A DNA stretch of 63,276 nucleotides from Chrysophaeum taylorii. Its lineage: Eukaryota; Sar; Pelagophyceae; Pelagomonadales; Pelagomonadaceae. Of this stretch, positions 28,671 to 40,100 are shown in pieces. The stretch covers positions 1-63,276 of the forward strand of contig JAQMWT010000606.1 in assembly GCA_029834535.1 (NCBI GenBank), read 5' to 3'. Both the position numbers and the translations under genes were made by a program. Numbering within the stretch: the stretch's first letter is position 1; each line of letters begins with the position of its first letter. The notes beneath the pieces are model-generated. The model saw only the letters and a list, made by a program, of their open reading frames with translations. It was not told the DNA's origin and did not search any database.

Positions 28671-31293
28671 GTGTGTGGCCAAGAGCCAAAACGCCGACGT
28701 CGGCCACGATTGGCTGTGTGCTTTGTGACGATCGTGACGTTGTCGGTGGTGGCCATCTTCTCGCACGCCGCCCTCGTTCTGCCGACGCGTATCGCGAGGT
28801 CACGAAGCTGTGCGACGACGTGCTCCGAAGCTTCGCGGAGTATGCGGACGAGAGCGCGGCCATGGCGGTGACGATATTTGAGGATGTGCTGGCGGGCGTC
28901 CGCTTGCTGGCCGAGGCGAGCCTAGATGATTATCTGATTCCCGAGTCGAGAGACGTTGCCGAACGATTCAATTTGCTCGAGCCGCCCCGAACGGCTGCGT
29001 TACGAGCAAGCGACGCGACAACGGTCGCTCCCGGTGTCGTCGTACGTGGCCGCCGGTGCTGCGAGGCAGAAGCTTCGACGTATTTATCCGCGTGGACGGA
29101 CGGACGTCCTCGCAATTCCTCTGGATATTTATTTTTGACTTATTCTCGACGTCGCGAAACGAGAGAACATTACCACCAATCTCGACGCGAGCGTGCCCTG
29201 GACTGGGCAAGCCAAAAAACCTCGAATCTGTCGGAGAGCAGCAGCAGCCTCGGTGCGAACTTGTACACGTACCTCCAAAGTCAGAGGCCTCGCGTCGAGG
29301 ACCTCGACCAATCGTCTTAAGACGATCAACGCGACCAACGAGACCAAGATCCCTCCCTCCGGGATATTATTTTGCCTTGGTGATCATGTTGCCCGCGTGT
29401 TCGGGGGCGGCGACAACGGCAGGCCCACCACCACGTGCACGGACGGCGACGACCTCGTGGCCTGGGCCAAACCTCTGCGCGCGCGACTCCGCGACGACGA
29501 GAGAGGTTCGAGCTCAAGTACGCGGACAGCACCGGCGCCGTCGAGGGCGCCGACTATGATATCACAAAAGCCACTCTTTTCGGGTCGACGCCAAAGCCTC
29601 GCGGCGACTCTTCGCCGACGGAAACAACGACTACCGAGCCGAGCTCGCGCGCGTCTTGGGCGTCGAGCTCCCGTCGTTCGCGGTCTACGCGTACGCGCTG
29701 TCCGCTGCCGCGAGCGTCTCGCGCTCCGAACAATCGTCGCCGACCGCAGCGCCGTCATCAACCAAACTACCGACGCGGTCTCGTCGCAAGAGCGACGGCG
29801 CCTTCCCAGTCGCTGACGAGGGAGCTCGTCTTCGGCAGCCTCTGCCACGCGGACCGCATTCCGCACAGCGTCGCCTCCGACGACAATACCGATGCTTCGC
29901 TTCGACGACGGCCCGCCGAGTCGACGGAGGGCTAGGCGATCGTCGTCGCGGACGTCGCGATCGACCACCTGCGGCTCGACTACTACGGCAAGTCGTTCGA
30001 GTTCGCCGCGCGACGCGTCGCCGTGGAAGAGTGGGTCGCGCGAGTCTCGGACGCGACGGACAGAATACTGCGAGAACGCGAGCGCCGAACTGCGCGCGCG
30101 GGTCGAGAAGGACGAGCAGCGATTTGTCAACCACGAGATCAAGAACCGCCTCGTCCTATTCCAGGACGTCTTGGACCAGTAAGCCAAGGCATAATGCGAA
30201 GTCTCCTCGCGAGAGTCCTTCCTCGGCTTGATAAAGAAGCGCGCCAAGGCTGTCGCGGAAGGAGTGTACCGCGCTATTGAGGCGCCAACCCGGGACTTTG
30301 TCGCCGCGTTCGTCGACGCATTGGCGCCTCGTTGACGGCGGCGTAACGATCGACGTCCGCGACATTCGGGGGAAGGACGAGGCGGAAGTCTCGGTCGACC
30401 CCGTCTTGCTCGTCCTCGGCAACCTCCTCGAGAACGCGATCCACCGCGGCGAGGTCGTCGTCGTCGAGACGGGGCCAGCCTGCCATCACGCGCCTCCCAA
30501 CGACGCCGGTCGCCGTGCAGGTTGTCAACGAGGCGTGCGATGCGCTCCACCCGACCCTTCTGGCCATCCGTCGGCGAGGAAGGCCTAAACGCGCCAAGAG
30601 GCCAGCGCCTCGACGGCGCACGCGCGCAAGCCGCCGCCGCCGACGACGACGACGACTCTGCGGATAAACCGCCGCCGCCGCCGCCGCCGCGAGTCGCTGC
30701 TGCGGAGGAGGAGTCCCTCCCGCAACAACATCAAGCAGCTGCCGCCGCGACGGTCGGGATCGCCGCGACGAGCGATCGACCACGGCGATCCCCATGGCCA
30801 ACGCGTGCTGTCGACGACGAGCGCCGGGAGCCCCCGGCTCAAACTGCTGCTCGCGGGGCACGTCGTCGCCGAGCTCCGGTTGAACAACGCCCGACTCGCG
30901 GCATTCCTCGCTGTCACGTTTTTCATCCTCGACGACTCGATGATGGCGCTAGCGCTGCTGCAGAAGCGGGCGAGGGCAGCCTTTCCGGACAAAGCTGCCG
31001 AGACGCTCACCTCCCTCGAGGGCGTTGTCGACAGAGTCTTCGCGGCGGCTCCGTCGTCGCGTGCCTTCTGGACGAAAACCTCCCAGCCAAGGACCAGCGC
31101 CGCCGCCGCGGGTCGGCTGCTGCTGCTCGGTCGCGACTTCCCCAAGAACGTCCTGCTCTCTGTCTCCTCGCCGACTGGACATTTTTTCACGCGTCTGTCG
31201 GCTTCCACGGCTCCGCCGCCGCCGCCGCCGCCATGGAGCGGGCTCGACCATCGTCGGACCAACGACGACGACAGCAGCAAGCGGAGCGCGTAG
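28671..31293 (+). pseudogene. Hybrid sensor histidine kinase, multiply frameshifted
   Basis: Fragments in the right order but in all three frames. A membrane helix CFVTIVTLSVVAIFSHAALV (about 28720-28780) is followed by a helical sensor stretch (AYREVTKLCDDVLRSFAEYA, about 28783). The H-box VNHEIKNRL (about 30126-30152) follows a coiled-coil linker. The ATP-binding N-box VLGNLLENAI (about 30412-30441) comes next. A receiver-like segment has FILDDSMMA (about 30922-30948) with a putative phospho-Asp segment LLDENLP (about 31064-31085). Stops and shifts separate each block, so no functional kinase can be made. GGXG boxes of the ATPase domain were not located. By family it would have been a membrane hybrid kinase with His-to-Asp phosphotransfer. 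Confidence 0.68.
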
Positions 31294-31359
31294 ACTGATG
31301 ACTGAACACGCATAACTTTTTTTTGTTAGGGAGGGCGAGAACTTTTTGTTTCTTCTTGA

Positions 31360-32823
31360 CTAGGTCAAGGAGGAGGATGGCGACTCGGAGGTGCGCTTGT
31401 AGGTGGTGGGGCTGGCGGCGAGGTTGGTGTTGCCAGTCCAGGCGAAGGAGCGGAAGCTCTGGATGCGGTCGTTGAAGGTAGCGTCGTCGTCGGGGATGTC
31501 GAAGTTGACGCGTCGCTGGACGGACTTGAGGTCGTCGTCGGCCTGGGGTTTGGGGGTGGGGACGTAGAGGTGGCCCTGCTTGTCCTGGTGGAGAAAGGCG
31601 GGGAGGGGCGGGCAACCCTCGGGGGGGTCGAGGTCCCCGCGCTCGGCGAGCACCCAGTCGATCGACCCGAAGAAGGGCGCTGAAAAGATTGTCTTTGGTG
31701 TCGCGCGCTTGTTCGGGTACTTGTGGAGGAGCGCCTTGAGGATTCCCTGGATATGGGGGTCGGCGAGGGGCGGGTCTTCTCCTTCTTCTTTTTCATTCCC
31801 CCGTTGGATTTTTTTGTTTGGGAAAACGGGCTGCGAGTTGAGAATATTCGAGAAGAGGATTCGGGGGGACGGCGCTGCGAAGGGTGTGTCCGTGCCGTGG
31901 GCGAGTTCGTAGACCGAGCAGCCGTAGGCCCACCAATCGACGGCCGTGGTGAGATGGGAGTGTGACCTGAGGAGCTCGGGAGCCATGTAAGCGACTGTGC
32001 CGTTGAAACCGCTCGAGGCAAAGGGCTGCGGACCCCAATAGGAAGAAGACGCCCTCTTCGCAGCAATGACGGTGCTTATCCCAAAGTCGCTCAGGGCGAT
32101 GTGACCGTGCTGATCGATCAGGACGTTGGCAGGCTTGACGTCGCGATGGACGACGCCCTTGGAGTGAAGGTATCGAATCGCGCACGCGAGCTCGGCGGCG
32201 TAAAACCGGACAGAGACGAGGGGAAAGAAGGGAATTTTGCCCGGCGTCCGGCGGCGGCGCTTCAGGCTGTCCCCCAAAGACCCCCCAACGTAAAAGTCGG
32301 TGCACAGGTACAGAGATTCGAGGCTTTGAAACGCGCACCGGAGCGTCACGACAAACCGATGGTGAACGTCGCGCGCCACCGCGCGCTCGCGGAGCACCGC
32401 AGTGCTCGACTTGGTCTTCAGGAGCTGCCTTTTCTTGAGGACCTTGACGGCGAACAGGGCACCGCCGCCGCCCTTGACGCGCGCGAGAAAGACCGTACCA
32501 AAAGCTCCGCGTCCAATCCTACGGATCGCGTCGAGGTCCGACGGCCGCAAAGGCTGCTTCGACAACACGAGCGACGGCGACGGCTTTTGCTCGGGGGTCG
32601 CCTGCTGCTCGGGGGTCACCGGCCGCGCGAGCCGGGCCCCAGAATCACCAAGGTCGACGTATATGGTGTACCCGCTCGGAGACGCCACCTTCTCCTTGTC
32701 GACGACGACGCTCACCGCCGATTCCCGCAACAAACCGAGGTACCGACCCACCATCGTCCCCATGTGCAGGCTGTCGGGCCAGTCCGGCTTGTTCGACGCC
32801 GCGCACTTCTCGTAGTCATCCAT
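31360..32823 (-). CDS. AGC-type serine/threonine protein kinase
   Basis: 487 aa from the ATG at 32823 (the frame extends only to a TTG upstream). The kinase domain spans about 97-385. It has a Gly loop GRGAFGTV (104-111), the VAVK-type Lys in FAVKVLKK (about 127), the alpha-C Glu in LRERAVA (about 146), catalytic HRDVKPAN (226-233), DFG (246-248) and GTVAYMAPELL (about 275-285). All catalytic residues look intact. The C-terminal tail with NFDIPDDDATFNDRIQSF resembles the AGC tail (proline- and turn-rich, FxxF). The 96-residue N-terminal extension has no recognised domain. Nearest families are PKA/PKG/S6K-like; the exact subfamily is not decidable. Intronless. A repeat nest begins 55 bp upstream, leaving a very short promoter. 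Confidence 0.87.
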   Translation of the reverse strand: MDDYEKCAASNKPDWPDSLHMGTMVGRYLGLLRESAVSVVVDKEKVASPSGYTIYVDLGDSGARLARPVTPEQQATPEQKPSPSLVLSKQPLRPSDLDAIRRIGRGAFGTVFLARVKGGGGALFAVKVLKKRQLLKTKSSTAVLRERAVARDVHHRFVVTLRCAFQSLESLYLCTDFYVGGSLGDSLKRRRRTPGKIPFFPLVSVRFYAAELACAIRYLHSKGVVHRDVKPANVLIDQHGHIALSDFGISTVIAAKRASSSYWGPQPFASSGFNGTVAYMAPELLRSHSHLTTAVDWWAYGCSVYELAHGTDTPFAAPSPRILFSNILNSQPVFPNKKIQRGNEKEEGEDPPLADPHIQGILKALLHKYPNKRATPKTIFSAPFFGSIDWVLAERGDLDPPEGCPPLPAFLHQDKQGHLYVPTPKPQADDDLKSVQRRVNFDIPDDDATFNDRIQSFRSFAWTGNTNLAASPTTYKRTSESPSSSLT

Positions 32824-32939
32824 GGTGGTAATCAAACGGTTTTTTTTATCGGACCGTTGAGGAGTTGGGTGGGGGGTTCCTTACTACTAATCGACACATG
32901 TTTGTCTGTCTGTCTGTTTGTTTCAATGTTTGTCTGTCT

Positions 32940-33546
32940 TTAAATGTCGACTGCTAAGACTCCCGGGGGTGTGTGTGGGGAGCATGAAGGATGTGGGTGG
33001 GTTTGTGGGGTACGAGGGATGTGCCTGACGGGCGGAGATAAGTACGCGGGACCTAGTCGGGGTCATCGCCGAGGCGTGGGGCAGGCGAAGAGAGGACCAA
33101 GGGCCCCGCCTTGGTAGGTCGTACGCATGCTGCCGCCGGACGTATGTGCGACGAAGGGTGACGTCCTGCTGGGATCGGGCGGCCTGGGTGGGGTTCCCCG
33201 AGGCGGCGACATGGGTGAGGGCGGTGAGGGCACAGCGAGCCCGGCCTAATGCGTTGGCAATCCCCCACTCACGGCAGATGCGGCGAGTTTGGGCCGCCTT
33301 TGCCTCTGTGAAGTTGGCGCAGCCGCTTGTCACCCAGGTTCGCGCAGCGATGCGCTCTGCGCATGTTTGGGCGAGAGCGTGGCACGCCGCGCTGGCCTCA
33401 CCGAAGGCACCAAAGACGAGGCCGGCGACGGTGCCGTAGCTACGTAGCCGCTGTTCGACAGGGCCCAAGAAGCCAGGCGGTGGTGCTGTACCCGGCTGGG
33501 GGATGATGACGTCGATGCCTGTCCCTCGATTTAGGGTAAGGATCAT
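32940..33546 (-). pseudogene. C-terminal fragment of an unidentified repeat-encoded protein
   Basis: The minus frame reads VEQRLRSYGTVAGLVFGAFGE, ERIAARTWVTSGCANFTEA, RRICREWGIANALGRARCAL and YVRRQHAYDL. The pattern of a GAFGE block, then an RR.WG block and Ala/Arg-rich helices resembles the C-terminal tails of reverse-transcriptase-linked ORFs common in algal and dinoflagellate genomes (from memory, weak). The same segment recurs on plus at about 60825-61060. There is no catalytic core here. Confidence 0.45.
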
Positions 33547-33566
33547 GTAGGCCCGCGACCCAGACA

Positions 33567-34130
33567 GTGATCCTCCAAGCCGTCTACGGCGACCTCGCAG
33601 ACTGTTTCCACGACCCGCGGCGGCTCTTTCAGCGCGCCATTCTCACGCCCCGTCGAAACGATGTTGTCGATGCTGACAACGCGCGCATGAATGACGGCGG
33701 CCTTTTTTTCCCGGAGACGAGGCGTCGGAGTTCTTTTCAGCTGACTAGGCTGGGTCGGAAGACGACGCCTCGCTCTTTACAGTAGAGTTTTCAACTCGCT
33801 GACAACCAACGGCATGCTGACTTTGATCGCGAGCTTAATATCTTCGCAACCTCGACCCGTCGCACGGCCACTGCAACGGTACCAGATACATGATCGATCG
33901 TGTCGTTGTCACCGAGGCTCCTCCAACCTGTATCCCTTAAGGCCCGCCTACGCCAAACGATCAACAAGAGCCAGGGCCAGACGTCCCGCGAGGTCGGCGT
34001 CCTCTTGCCCAAGCCCGTCTTCTGCCACGTCCAGCTCTACGTGGCTCTCTGTCGATCGGCAACCCCGAGGATGAACTCATCTGGGTCGACGACTCCACCC
34101 TACCCCACACGTGCTGCGCAATACCGATAA
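33567..34130 (+). pseudogene. PIF1/Helitron helicase C-terminal fragment
   Basis: Same decayed fragment as at 26659. The second frame carries [15 protein letters not shown] (from 33957) and [14 protein letters not shown]. The frames are shifted relative to each other, and stops lie around 33785. Confidence 0.8.
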
Positions 34131-34649
34131 GCCCCCTCCCGGCGTCTACACGCGCACTATAGGTGAACTTGCTGGGACCAGGTGAACTTACTGGAACCAG
34201 GTGAGCTTACTGGGGTTAGAGATTGGGACTAGGTGAATTTTGTGACCAGATGAACTTCCTGGGTCCAAGTGAACCTACTGGGGTTTTTAGAGTAAACTCA
34301 AAGGATAGCAGCGTGTGCGGATCAAAGCAGCTTAGATTGGCGGGGGTGACGGCGACGAGTTCAAAGGAGAGTGGGGTGAGTGGATGTGAGCACGAGAGGG
34401 TTTACGCCGAATTTACTGGGACAAACAAGCGCAGGCCAGTAAGTTCACCTAGTCCCAATCTCTAACCCCAGTAAGTTCACCTGGTCCCAGTAAGTTTCTT
34501 GATATTTTTTGAAGAAGTAAGTTCACCTAGTCCAAATCTCTAACCCCAGTAAGTTCGGCGTAAACCCACTCGTGCTCACACCCACTCCTTCGAGCTCGTC
34601 GCTCTCGCCTCCGCCAGTCTAAGCTGCCTTGATCCGCACACGCCGCTAA

Positions 34650-34908
34650 CAGGGTCGGATAAGAAAGTTCGTACGAGCCGTTAACTATGTTTCAGTTTGT
34701 ACTAAGACATACTCAACGGATCGCTGAGCTATGTTCATTTGTACTCAAGCAGTATGTGCCGCCACGCCGCGAGATCGTCGCGATGGAACTAGTCCCCATA
34801 GTGAAGTCGGCATCCTTTCGTCCCCTCACGCAAAAAAAGGGAAAAGCCCACGCGTTGTAGGACCCGTCGTTGCGGCGCGGGCTAGTCTCGTTTTCTTATC
34901 CGGCCCTA
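34650..34908. mobile_element. hAT-like MITE, 259 bp
   Basis: Terminal inverted repeats CAGGGTCGGATAAGAAA (left) and the complement of TTTTCTTATCCGGCCCTA (right) agree at about 15 of 17 positions. It is flanked by CCGCTAA at 34643-34649 and 34909-34915, a 7-bp target duplication (8 bp with one mismatch). The CAGGG end and 7-8-bp duplication fit hAT elements. Uninterrupted copies of the host repeat (CCGCCAACCTTTGAG) exist near 60190 and 61350. No coding capacity. Confidence 0.8.
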
Positions 34909-35524
34909 CCGCTAATCTTTGAGTTTACTCTAAAACCCCCAGTAAGTTCAGCTGGTCCCAGTAAGTTCACCTGGTCACTATATTCACCTAATCCCAATCT
35001 CTAACCCCAGTAACTCACCTGGTCCCAGTAAGTTCACCTATAGTGCGCGTGTAGACGCCGGGAGGGGGCTTATCGGTATTGCGCAGCACGTGTGGGGCAG
35101 GGTGGAGTCGTCGACCCAGATGATTATATCCTCGAGGTTGGCGATCGACAGGGAGCCACGTAGAGCTGGACGTGGCAGAAGACGGGTTTGGGCAAGAGGA
35201 CGCCGACCTCGCGGGGCGTCTAAGACAAGCAGACAGACAAACAAACGAACATCTGTCGATTAGTAGTCCTAACTACTAATCGACAGATGTTTGTTTGTTT
35301 GTTTGTCTGTCTGTTTGTCCCTCGATTTAGGGTAAGGATCAGGTAGGCGCGCGAGCGAGACATCAGGTAGCAGTCGACATTTAAAGACAGACACCACACA
35401 CACCCCCCCCTCTTAGCAGTCGACATTTAAAGACAGACATCAGGTACACACACACCCCCCCCTCTTAGCAGTCGACATTTAAAGACAGACATCAGGTAGG
35501 CGCGAGAGCCAGATAGTGATCCTC

Positions 35525-36103
35525 CAAGCCGTCTACGGCGACCTCGCAGACTATTTCCACGACCCGCGGCGGCTCTTTCAGCGCGCCATTCTCACGCCCC
35601 GTCGAAACGATGTTGTCGATGCTGACAACGCGCGCATGACCGCGGCCTTTTTTTCCCGGAGACGAGGCGTCGGAGTTCTTTTCGGCTGACTAGGCTGGGT
35701 CGGAAGACGACGCCTCGCTCTTTACAGTAGAGTTTTCAACTCCCTGACAACCAACGGGATGCTGACTTTGATCGCGAGCTTAAGGTCTTCGCAACCTCGA
35801 CCCGTCGCACGGCCACTGCAACGGTACCAGATACATGATCGATCGTGTCGTTGTCACCGAGGCTCCTCCAACCTGTATCCCTTAAGGCCCGCCTACGCCA
35901 AACGATCAACAAGAGCCAGGGCCAGACGCCCCGCGAGGTCGGCGTCCTCTTTCCCAAGCCCGTCTTCTGCCACGTCCAGCTCTACGTGGCTCTCTGTCGA
36001 TCGGCATCCCCGAGGATATACTCTGGGTCGACGACTCCACCTACCCCACACGTGCTGCGCAATACCGATAAGCCCCCTCCCGGCGTCTACACGCGCACTA
36101 TAG
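35525..36103 (+). pseudogene. PIF1/Helitron helicase C-terminal fragment
   Basis: Another copy of the decayed helicase end. The [15 protein letters not shown] and [14 protein letters not shown] blocks are in the frame starting 35845; the AILTPRRNDV block is in a different frame upstream. Confidence 0.8.
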
Positions 36104-36814
36104 GTGAACTTACTGGGACCACGTGAACTTACTGGGGTTTGAGATTGGGACTAGGTGAGCTGAGTGACCAGGTGAAACTGGGACCAGGTGAACATACTGG
36201 GGTTTTTAGAGTAAAGTTTTTAGAGTAAACTCAAAGGTTGGCGGCGCGTGCGGATCAAAGCGGCTTAGATTGGCGGAGGCGAGAGCGACGAGCTCAAAGG
36301 AGTGGGTGTGAGCTAGGTGAACTTACTGACCAGGTGAACTTACTGGGACCAGGTGAACTTACTGGGGTTAGAGATTGGGAGTAGGTGAACTTACTAGCCT
36401 GCACTTGTAAGGACAAACGGGGCCCGTCCTCTCTTCGCCTGCCCCACGACTCGGCGATGACCCCGACTAGGTCCCGCGTACTTATCTCCGCCCGTCAGGC
36501 ACATCCCTCCTACCCACAAACCCACCCACATCCTTCATGCTCCCCCCACACCCCCCCCTCTTAGCAGTCGACATTTAAAGACAAGCAAAGACAAACAAAC
36601 AACCTTCGTCGCACATACGTCCGGCGGCAGCATGCGTACGACCTACGGGCGGGGCCCGTCCTCTCTTCGCCTGCCCCACGACTCGGAGATGACCCCGACT
36701 AGGTCCCGCGTACTTATCTCCGCCCGTCAGGCACATCTCTCCTACATCACACACCCACCCACATCCTTCATGCTCCCCACACACACCCCCCTCTTAGCAG
36801 TCGACATTTAAAGA

Positions 36815-37131
36815 CAAACAAACAAACAAACAAACAAACAAACAAACAAACAAACAAACAAACAAACAAACTAACAAACAAACAAACAAACAAACAAACA
36901 AACAAACAAACAAACAAACAAACAAACAAACAAACAAACAAACAAACAAACAAACAAACAAACAAACAAACAAACAAACAAACAAACAAACAAACAAACA
37001 AACAAACAAACAAACAAACAAACAAACAAACAAACAAACAAACAAACAAACAAACAAACAAACAAACAAACAAACAAACAAACAAACAAACAAACAAACA
37101 AACAAACAAACAAACAAACAAACAAACAGAC
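36815..37131. repeat. (CAAA)n microsatellite, about 79 units
   Basis: About 317 bp of near-perfect CAAA repeat with one interruption (CTAAC near 36871). It ends next to the Helitron-like terminus at 37157. All three minus frames are open because TTTG repeats lack stops; the resulting FVCL polypeptides are artefacts. Confidence 0.97.
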
Positions 37132-37157
37132 AAACATCTGTCGATTAGTAGTTAGGA

Positions 37158-40100
37158 TGCGAGACTGTGGCTAGCAGCGAGTGTGCGGGAATGGAGGAGG
37201 AGATAGGCATGGCTGTTGACTTCCATTGATTCGTAACACAACTGGGTGGGGCTAGCGGTGTGCGGCAGTGACATCCGGTAGAATGCTGAGAGCAGAGCGC
37301 GTGTCCAACCGGTGGAGATTGGGGGTTATCCTCGCGGGTGCTACGGAAAATGTCGACTGGGTGCGAATCGCAATGGCGGCTGTTGGGCTCAGAGTTCTGC
37401 AAGATGGAATCTGCATTGTGAACGGAGAGGAGCGAACCGGTTGCGTCATAAGAGTGTAATACGCGAGTGCAGTCGGGGCTATATCCGAAGCAGTATTCTG
37501 ACAGTAATGTCGACAGATGCGAGGTATGATCAGAACTGGGAAAGGATTTCGCGTGAAGTTGTGTTGTAACCGAACCATAGTGGTGCAGAGCTTCAACGTC
37601 AAGCATAGTGCTGGGAGGGACGTTAAAAGAGATGAGCAAAGGACTCTGCGTGCGGCTATCATTTAGTGGCGGGCATTTCTTGCGCGAGACTGGCGATAAC
37701 TGCGATGTGTGGCTTTGGCGTGACAGAACTTCGTTTGCATATGGCAACGTGCAGGATAAAATCGAGCGAGCTGAAACTTGAGAGGTGTGACTTGCAGAGA
37801 CTGACGGAAGAGCGTGGGAGGCTCTGAATTGCATTGATGACGGAACTTAGTGTCATCACAAATCGTCGGGGGTTTGGTCGTCGGGAGTCGCGTTGAAGCG
37901 GGGAGGAACGACGAATGCTCATCAGGTCTTGGCGTGTGACAGAGGTCCTTGGAAAGAGGGACTTCGGTACGTGCATTGAAGAGAGTTCCGATGTAGCCAG
38001 AGTAGCCATAGGAGGCATGACTGATACGAATCGAAACGAACCTTGTCGTCGGTGGAAAACGAATGCGCCCTCGTAATTCTAACTGGGTGAAATCTACGAA
38101 TTGCCGGTGAGACGAAGAGACCATGGTTGCGGAACGAGCGCAGAGCCGGGCGGCGGTCGGAGGAGGCGCTTCAGCGGTGGCAGAGACGACAGTGTTCTGC
38201 TTATCCTGAACCAAAGGGTGTTCGGGAGTCGTACTGTGCGACAAGCGAGCGAGCATCTCAGTTGACTGTGAGTGTACCATGGGTATGGCGCAATGTCCGT
38301 AGTCTAAACCGAGAGAGGCGGTGAGCGTGCCGTCGCGAGTGCGTAGGAGCCTGTGCGGTGTCTGGGCTTTAATCGGAATATGACATATGACGTCATAAAA
38401 GGCGATGGGAGCTGAATCAGACGTGATGGGACTGGCTAGTAGTGCCGGGAGCAGCATGTCGGGGGTAGCGCTCAGAGATGAGGGTGGACGCAGTCCACTT
38501 CTATCTTGGTTACCGTGTGTGGCGGTACTATGAGCGTAAACAACTGACATGAAGTGAATGCTTGTGTCCCAAACGAGAATGCGAGTATAGTCGCATGGGA
38601 AGGTTGCATTTTGTCTCTGCTGCAGTCAAAAGCTTTGGAGGAAACCAATGGAGAAACCAGGAGCACATGGGTGGCGTCTGGTGGCCAAAGTTCCTGTGGG
38701 AGTGGCTGAGGTGACTCCAAAGTAGGATTCCTTCTTGGGTATGACTCAAGCGTTGCGATGGGTTCATGCTCGAGATCACAGTCGTCCAATAGGTGACATG
38801 AGGTGATCGCGAATGAGCGATGCGTCGACCTGGTGTCAGGGGAGACCGAGGTGGTGCAGTGACCTGACTGGCTGAGGTAGCCGTGCTGGTAAGATTCCAG
38901 CGGGTGCGCGTAACTCTGGGGAGTGCTGACATTGGCTTGTGCCTGATCTGCAGTCGTGCAGGGAGGCGAGAATGTCTGTGCTAATACGGATTGCAGCGAC
39001 AGGGACGGGTCATGTGCCTGGGAGGCTGAAACGCGGCCTTTGTCTTCCAGAGGCAAAGGGAACAAGCAAAGCTGTAGCTTCGTCTCGTCGTGATCAGATA
39101 GGCGCAATGAGCTTGTGCGCGTGATCGTGGTGTGTTTACCTGTATCTTCATGATGTACCTGTGTGTCCTGCTGTGGTGCTTCTGCGAGCGGGACATATCT
39201 GAAGGATTGGTCTATCGGATGGGGTGCATCAGCCATGAATGAGACAGGAGCCACTAGCAGCGCAAAGTCAGGTGACAGAACGTGTGCGTGGTCGAGCAAT
39301 TGAGCGTTGGACCTGAGCATCATCTGGATAGTCCGAACCGTGCTGTGCAGTTGGTTTGCATTGTCTCGTCTGCTACATCAATGGACTGACTGGTGTAGCT
39401 AGCTTTTGTGGTCTTATTTTTCGTCTTGTCATCCAATAGAGACTGCGAGATTGTACTCGTTGCTATGTGCGAGACTAGAATTAGCTGTTGAGCAGCTGTG
39501 GAGAGCTGAGTGCTTTCTTGTCTGGCAGTTTTTGTGGCTTTGGAGTTCCAGAGACATGATTGCGCAGCTTCCGACTTCTTTGCATTGGGGATTGCCTTAA
39601 AGTAACTCGTAAGTTCAACGTCGGACGTCGGAAAATGCATCGAAAGACCTGTGAGGTCACCAATTGAAATACGCCCTCGTAAGGCGTGCGCGACGTGGTG
39701 CGGGCGCGAGCGACTTATGTTGGTGATCTGAAGGTCGTGAGATACGCTGCGGCGCGGAGCGTCGGTGGAAATGACGAGTGTCTTGGTGTCAATGGCGGTG
39801 ACGCGGCGAGCATCGAAAAGCGTGTCATGCTCCAAGAGCAAAAGCGCATGATGCGGGTGGTCCGAAGTCAGTGCCAAAAGGGTTGTGGCTCGCGGCTGAC
39901 CTGTCTGCAAGGTAGGGCAGATGGGCGCGTGAGCTGAGATCCCGTGGTGGGGAGTATCCGGCCTGGAATGCTTGGGATCCAGTGCGGGAAATTGAAAGGG
40001 GGGATCGCCGAAGGAGAGTGCAGTAGTACCAAGGGCGATGAAAGGGTCAGTCTTGCTGGGTGCATCCTCAATGGCGGAGATGCGAGGATCAGAGCAGTGA

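Larger units (their letters stand above)
32878..37157. mobile_element. Nest of Helitron-like copies and other repeats
   Basis: Both outer ends are Helitron-like 5' termini facing inward (TCCTTACTACTAATCGAC at 32878 on plus; the inverted form ending at 37157). Inside are helicase fragments on plus (33567-34130 and 35525-36103) and one truncated fragment on minus (35045-35219). Two 5' termini abut head to head near 35266. Also present are GTGAACTTACTGG minisatellites in both orientations, three copies of a tail-protein fragment, a MITE and a long microsatellite. It formed by nested insertion and rearrangement. No intact gene is present. Confidence 0.75.

Noticed and set aside
34160..36400. CRISPR-like regularly repeated GTGAACTTACTGG units
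   Set aside because: Spacers are not unique or constant in size, units are degenerate and occur in both orientations within eukaryotic transposons; a minisatellite.
36768..37137. Long open frames encoding FVCL repeats
   Set aside because: Direct translation of a (TTTG)n microsatellite, which has no stop in any frame; not a protein.
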